Below, piece after piece: positions 58,126-64,000 of a DNA stretch of 64,000 nt. Each line of letters begins with the position of its first letter. The stretch's first letter is position 1. The stretch comes from Silene conica (lineage: Eukaryota > Streptophyta > Magnoliopsida > Caryophyllales > Caryophyllaceae). The stretch covers positions 5,908,399-5,972,398 of the forward strand of contig CM055314.2 in NCBI GenBank assembly GCA_029255685.2, read 5' to 3'. A program made the position numbers and the translations under genes. A model generated the notes under the pieces. It was not told where the DNA came from. It worked only from the letters and a program-made list of their open reading frames with translations, and did not search any database.

Positions 58126-58906
58126 ATAGGTGTGACGTATAGGGACCAGTTGATCACCGTCATCCGTATGACAATAACGTCAACTTATCTAGCAAGCCAA
58201 CCGTTATTGATAAACGTGGATCAACTGATAATAATACTGAAGTATGCCCTTGTGATCCTTTAAGAGATTTAGTAAGTCATTGTACTAACTGTCAAGGACA
58301 CCAGCCCCAACAATCTCCCACTCGTCCGTACAAGGGTATGTGCAATGACGTTATCACACTACATGTGGAGGACACAAGCTCCAACAATTTCATGGCTGTT
58401 ATTGTGCACTTAGCTGATCTCTCTGGGTGTGCTAGTCCCTTTTACTATGGCCCCATGGGTAATGATTTACCTTTGATTAAAATTCTCGTCACAGTGAATA
58501 TAAAGGTAAACAAATGTTTGGGACGGAGAATTTCATAGCTGTTATTGCACACTTGGTTAGCTGATCTCTCTGGGTGTGCTAGTCCCTTTTACTATGGCCC
58601 TATGGGTAATGATTACCTTTGATTAAAATTCTCGTCACAGTGAATATAAAGGTAAACAAATGGTTGGGACGGAGAATTTCATAGTTGTTATTGTACACTT
58701 AGTTGATCTCTCTGGGTGTGCTAGTCCCTTTTACTATGGCCCGATGGGTAATGATTTACCTTTGATTAAAATTCTCGTCACAGTGAATATAATTATATAA
58801 AGGTAAACAAATGGTTGGGACGGAGAATTTCATAGCTGTTATTGTACACTTAGTTAGCTGATCTCTGTGGGTGTGCTAGTCCCTTTTACTATGGCCCTAT
58901 GGGTAG

Positions 58907-60706
58907 TACAAGACTGTAGAATGGCGGCGAGTTTGCTCAAATGTAACTTTGAACTATAATAGGAAGGATAGTTGTCTTCATAGAGAATTTGAGAAGTCTG
59001 CTACCAGTTTAGTTTAGTTAGTCGAAAACTTTTGTGGCGATTAGTTTCAGAAAAACCGAAATGAAAATGTATTGGTGGCGAGGAATGCTAAGGTCTTTTC
59101 GAAAAGTTCATACTGGTGGTGTCTGGTGAATGTTGTTTTCGGTTGGGTATTTTGCGATAGTTATGTTACGGAAAGTGATGCTTTTGGCGTATGTAATGCT
59201 GAGGGAGATGGTAGTGGATAATTAGTTTGACTGTTTCAATGCTGGTTCTGTTTTGCATATAAAATGATAGCCGATTACTTGTACTAAACCCTAGAAGTGT
59301 TTTTATTTGTCCATTGGAGGTTGCTCGACATACTTTGGTGCTGTGAAATCTTTCTATATAATTGACTCGATTTAGGACCGTTTTTCTCTTAGAGAATCAT
59401 TATATTAAGCGACTTCAATGAGTCGTCCATAAAGAATATTTCTTATCTTCACCATGTTTCTGCATAATCTTGGTCAAATCGGTTTCATTTTTTATACTTG
59501 CATGTCTTAACTAGTGGTCCGTATTAGGAATATTAATAATAGTTGGAAACCAGTGTGACCGAAGGTCACGGGTTCAAAACATCTCTATCAGGTTGGTTTC
59601 AAATATAAGGAATACAATTAGAATCCACAATCGCATCTTACTTATAAAAACAACAACCACAAAGCCTATGTGGCGGCTTGTGGTTGAAAGTTGAAATTTT
59701 AAAAAAGAATTATTTATTTTGTGTTGTGGGTCACCCATGTTCTTTAGTTTAATTTAATTTGGCAAATAAATACACCCATAATCCTAAAAATAATCATGTA
59801 CATAAAGTTCTGTAGATTAATTAAGTCAAATATCAATTTTATATGATTAAATATCCAAGTGATGATCAAAATATAGAGCTACGAAGAAGTATATGTTGTT
59901 ATGATTGTATAATATGTTGGGAATTAAAGTTTACTTCATATGGTAAGGAATAAATTGGATGCAACATAAACTTATGATTTGATGAAAAACATTAAAATAC
60001 AATTATATTCTTAACAAAAATACATATACGATAAAAATATTACTCAAACGGCGCTTAATATTTAAGGCTCCCTATTAAATCGGATAAAAAAAGAAAATAT
60101 TACTTTAAAAGGGTAAAATAGGAAAAAATAATAATTACTCTTTTCTTAGAATAAAAATCATGTTTGTATATAGTAAAATAAGTATACTTTTAATGCTTAT
60201 AGGAATAAGCACATTATCATCATTTTATTTTACTAATAATATTTAAAAAAATACTCCGTACTAAAATATCGGGGTAAAAAGTGACTCAAAACAACGAGAA
60301 AAATAAAATAGAAAAATATAACAAATACGTTAAAAAACATCCAAGGAAATTTTCTTGATAAAGTTTCAAGGATGAGATAAATAAAGAACGTTCAAAAAAC
60401 ATAAATAAAATTGCTATATGAAAAAAATAACCCCAAAAAAATGATAAATAAGCTGCTACTATAAAAACAACTGAAAATGTTCGATTATCATCTGTAATTC
60501 TATACACTATTTATCGTCTGCAAAAGGGATCCATACATACTTCTTTTGAAACTTTTAATAGTTACACCTTATGCATGAACCTCTATTAATAAGATTAAGG
60601 GTGAGATTGAGTGAGAAAGAACGAAATTTTTAGGCAATAATATATAATTACGATTGTATAACTTTAATTTGGGGTCGTATTTATTTTGGTATTTAAGAGA
60701 GAAGAA
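58907..60706. other. Gene-free region, possibly former ATP sulfurylase intron
   Basis: 58910-59520 has more balanced composition but no recognisable protein or splice-linked exon. From 59690 it becomes very AT-rich. A truncated TRIM copy sits at 59522-59575. Confidence 0.4.
59522..59575. mobile_element. Internally deleted TRIM fragment
   Basis: TATTAGGAATATTAATAATA matches the TRIM LTR start. It is joined directly to ACCAGTGTGACCGAAGGTCA, which belongs to the element's interior, followed by CGGGTTC. The middle and right LTR are missing. The sequence then switches to 24 bases identical to 25353-25376. Confidence 0.75.
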
Positions 60707-63002
60707 CTAGTTTTGTGACCCGTGCAATGCCCGGGATAATTCCATGTTTTCTTAGATTTTTGACGTATATTTTTATTCATAAAATTAAACATCAATGTTT
60801 AAAGATAAATGTATAAAAAAATTTTACACAAATTAAAATATATAATACAAGGCAAATACAATCTATAGTACATGACAATTACGTATTTTAAAAAAAAAAA
60901 TAGTTTGAATTACGAAGACAAATATTTTTTTTTGTTATGTACAATAACAAATATATTTGAACAAAATAATTATCTAAATTTGCACCGTAAACTTTCTAAC
61001 TCATTAACTTAAAATATGCGCTCTTTATTCGAGTATATCTTTTAATACATTCATAACTTATAATTTTTTACCTTGCTTTTTAGAACTTTAAAATTACCTC
61101 GGATTCGTGCCTTTTGTATTTTTTCCCTCTTCAAATTACTCACGTGATGTTTTGCTTTATCTGTATTAACATACATTTTATGATACTCTAAACTTATATA
61201 AAAAAAATATTTTAACCAAAAGGTAAAATATTAACATGACAAAAACTTGACAAAGGAATCAAAATATTGTCACATGTAAATCATTTAAATTACACCAAAT
61301 GAAAAACAGGAATTCAAATATACAACAAACCATTATAAAACCAACAACATACAAAACTAAACTATATTTTATTGCACACCGTCACGGCAACAACAACACT
61401 CAACAATAATGCTTAATATACTCACTATAATCAAATAATTAAATTAAATCATAGAATATAATCCACTACATAGAAAAACTCATGGACAATAGATATTAAA
61501 TAAATAACGTGAATAGAAACTATTATAGGTATTATAGTTTTTATAAACAATACATAACCATAAATTCCCATATTTAATTTTAATTTTAATTTATTTTGTG
61601 ATATTATTAAATTAGATAATTGATTGTCGTTCGAGAAACTCAACATGTGAATTAAATAGCAAAAAAATGTTAATGAAAATTATGGGTGTTAAGCAATATA
61701 AAGAGTTATTTAATTTATTAACATATTATATTACAAAAATTAATTAAATAAGAGGAACTTTTTAATTAATTTGGTGGGTGTTAAGTTATTATGAAGAGTT
61801 TCAAGTAATTTATTACCATGGTTAATTACGAAAAATGAATTAAATATGAATAATGTTAATAAAAATGGTGGGTGTTGAGAAATATGAAAAGCTTTAATTA
61901 ATAATTAACATGTTTTATTACAAAAATTTCAATTATAAATTATGAACTTTTTATTACAAAAAATTCAATTAAAATGTCAATATTAATTATAAATTTAAAA
62001 TTTTTAAAGGGTTACATAAATTTTGGAAAACAAGATATTTAATTTAAAAAATTATTTAAGAATAATGATAATATACTTTAATATAATAAATAATTGATTA
62101 AAATTAATTTATATATAAATGAATTAAATTAAAGTCATTTAATAATAAATTGGTATTCTATTTCACATTAATTTGTCACGTCACATTAAAATTTGTCATG
62201 TCACATTATTTTAGGTACCCTTTTAATAACATTTTATAGATGAAATACTTTTGGTTTGTTTTTTTTTATTATTTTGTTTTATATATTTATAGATAAATGA
62301 ATTAAATGAATTTCATATAATAATTGATATTCCATAACACATTAATTCACCATGTGACATTAAAAATTTTCACGTCACATTAATAATTTCATGTCACATT
62401 ATTTTAGTTACCCTTTTAATTAAATTTTATAGATTTAATTTATACATAAATATGGATCAAGGTAAAATGAAATGCGAAATGTTTGCTTTAATATACATAA
62501 ATATATAGTATAATTTTATTAGTTTTGAACATTATTTTTGATTTTTAGCAAGTTATAAAATTAGAGACTGTAAATTTTTATTTGAAGTTTAACATATTTG
62601 TATTTGTAAAAATTAAAAGGCTATTATTTAATGTTAAGTATGTTATCATTTACCCTTAATATTTACAAATTTTTGTTTTTTATAAACGGCGTAAAAATTA
62701 GATTTATATGATATTTATTTGTTGTTTACAGTATTATAACAATAAATATCGATATTTTAAATTTATTAGGAATTTTTATTTTTGTTCGTTATTTAACTTA
62801 TTTAGAAATTAAAAAGACCAAAGATTAATGTTTGTTATGCTATTTATATTCAATGTTATATAATTTTTTTCTTTTTCTTTTTAAATAAGAAATAATGATG
62901 TGGTTCCATGTCATGTGTAATATGTGACGTGGTTTTTTGTTAATGCAAGGTGACATTGTCTACGTGGTATTTTAAGTTAGCCTTTTAATAATATTGTATA
63001 GA
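60707..63002 (-). mobile_element. Helitron-like element with repeated 5'-end sequences
   Basis: On the minus strand the outer 5' end reads A|TCTATACAATATTATTAAAAG (63002). The 3' end carries a hairpin CCCG...CGGG (60735-60719), a spacer TCACAAAA and CTAG|T, last base 60707. Two more 5'-end-like sequences occur inside, TCTATAAAATGTTATTAAAAG at 62240 and TCTATAAAATTTAATTAAAAG at 62433, each preceded by A. The ~190-bp blocks with TGTCACGTCACATTAA-like motifs before them are tandemly similar. The 2.3-kb body is over 75% AT by eye and has no coding capacity. Confidence 0.78.
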
Positions 63003-63307
63003 TTTTGAGATTAGGACCTAAGCGACAAATAGGTGGACACCTGTAATAGAGAAATGATCATTTATTTAGGGTAAAGAAGAGTGTTTATATGGGTGCGTCT
63101 ATGGCTGCATATATAAATGCATAGTTCATAGTGATAAGTGTAAAGTATATGAGCCAAAGAGGTAGATCATATTCTTAGTAATATAGGTCAATAATGATAA
63201 ATTATTCAAATACATGCCTAACCCCCATATACTAATAATAATAATTAGGTTAAAAGTCGTAAATTAAATCTTAAAACATAAAATTATAGAAATTCTATCA
63301 TTATTGA

Positions 63308-63447
63308 ACGGGTTATCCGTCTTAAATTTAAGACGGGTAAAATATTTGAAATAAGTAAAAGTACAATGCATGGGAAAAAATAATATATTTGTTAACATAT
63401 ATAAGTAGGATAATTAACTCATTTTAAAGTTAAGACGGATATCCCGT
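63308..63447. mobile_element. 140-bp inverted-repeat MITE
   Basis: ACGGGTTATCCGTCTTAAAT at the left is mirrored by TTTAAAGTTAAGACGGATATC plus CCGT at the right. The interior is AT-rich. Confidence 0.7.
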
Positions 63448-63760
63448 AGAGATGTAAGTGACATAAGTCTGGATATATAAGACACTTTTTTGAGTGAATT
63501 GAACCAATTTACATTTAAAAGAATACTTTGCCCAGTTAAACGGGTCGAATTGGCCGGGTCAGAATACGGGTTGAACCGTATAAGAAGTTGGAATACAGGA
63601 CATTAAAGTTATCTAAATGGTTGTTTTAGAGATAAAGTACTAAAATAAATACTTTTTTTATATTCATATTTAACATAAACTTATCATTTACGTAATGGCA
63701 GATATTCATATTTAACATAAACATAAAAATTTTTCTTTAATCTTTGGGCCATACCTTTAT

Positions 63761-64000
63761 TGTAATACCCCAAGAGTATGAGAGAAAAGTTGTCCCATAT
63801 CGGTAGAATGTGAGGCTTGTGATATGTTTATAATAACTTCCACCCACCACTTAGTAATAAGGTCTTGTGCTTTTGTGCTTAAGTGAGGACAAATAATGGG
63901 CCCAAAAGCTTACCTCCCATCTTATTGGGGGTGTGTTACGACCGTGGTGGGTCGGATTGTTACAAATGGTATCAGAGCGACCCTGCGACCGTGTGGTGAG
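63761..64000 (+). mobile_element. Short-LTR retroelement, 5' LTR and primer-binding site, cut by the window end
   Basis: The LTR 63761-63964 (204 bp) starts TGTAATACCCCAAGAGTATG and ends GGATTGTTACA. Two bases later comes TGGTATCAGAGC, the initiator-methionine tRNA primer-binding site, at 63967. Such a short LTR suggests a TRIM or another small non-autonomous element. It is inserted directly after a 26-bp piece (63735-63760) of the RTE LINE tail also present at 33075-33105. Confidence 0.85.

Larger units (their letters stand above)
54849..58386. mobile_element. Solo LTR (probably copia type), itself interrupted
   Basis: It begins TGTGGGGAATATAGGCCC and ends AGCTCCAACA, with a target-site duplication ATTTC on both sides (54844-54848 and 58387-58391). 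Without the nested element (55625-58130) it is about 1.03 kb, with TG...CA ends and no coding capacity, which fits a solo LTR. The CCCAACAATCTCCCACTCG motif near its right end is typical of such LTRs. It has split the tandem array. Confidence 0.8.
54641..58906. repeat. Tandem ~145-bp repeat array, interrupted by a solo LTR
   Basis: The unit contains TTTACCTTTGATTAAAATTC, GTGAATATAAAGGTAAACAA, TGGTTGGGACGGAGAATTTC and CTCTGGGTGTGCTAGTCCC. The last motif recurs at about 54735, 58421, 58567, 58709 and 58863 (one with a CTCTGTGG change). The left part is 54641-54848 and the right part 58387-58906. Within each unit ACGGAGAATTT and AAATTCTCGTC flank complementary TTTACCTTT / AAAGGTAAA, so the unit includes a Stowaway-like hairpin that was amplified along with its flank. 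Confidence 0.85.

Overview
This window is plant nuclear DNA, evidently a repeat-rich eudicot genome. The genes have GT-AG introns and plant-only families, and most of the rest is transposon-derived. The repeat repertoire and the many tracts of the 'tactccgta' type make me think of Caryophyllales, but that is a weak inference. Exon boundaries below were read by eye from splice signals and reading frame. Protein identities come from recalled family sequences, not from a search.

Genes, left to right: (1) an intronless AT-hook nuclear-localized (AHL) gene, 126-755, +. (2) A ten-exon SBP-box transcription factor of the long SPL14/SPL16 type, 5127-10764, +, with a probable leader intron built largely of a threefold repeat. 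(3) A two-exon chloroplast PPR gene of the At5g48730/At3g06430 type, 12621-20090, +. Its 6 kb intron holds tandem repeats and a 4.1 kb near-palindromic element carrying two head-to-head, broken copies of a plant-mobile-domain (PMD) gene. (4) A three-exon At1g76660-like proline/serine-rich gene, 22015-24723, -. (5) A five-exon filament-like plant protein (FPP) gene, 39075-45643, +, with a probable 4 kb leader intron and several small transposons in its introns, including two insertions of one TRIM family. (6) The first coding exon of an ATP sulfurylase gene, 47292-54333, +, split by a 6.5 kb L1-type LINE with a 13 bp target-site duplication; later exons are not visible.

Transposon-dominated stretches: 25-34 kb holds a Helitron with both ends and a PIF1-like helicase fragment, a 1.1 kb foldback element, an RTE-type LINE tail and a GACCCG-type minisatellite. 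54.6-58.9 kb holds a tandem array interrupted by a solo LTR, itself interrupted by a deleted gypsy-type element. 60.7-63.0 kb is a second Helitron-like element with several candidate 5' ends. The window closes inside a short-LTR retroelement at 63761.

The genes do not form a pathway or operon. The connecting themes are structural: the SPL and PPR genes share about 400 bp of 3' flank, and two genes (PPR, FPP) tolerate large or repeated insertions in introns while a third (ATP sulfurylase) is broken in an exon.
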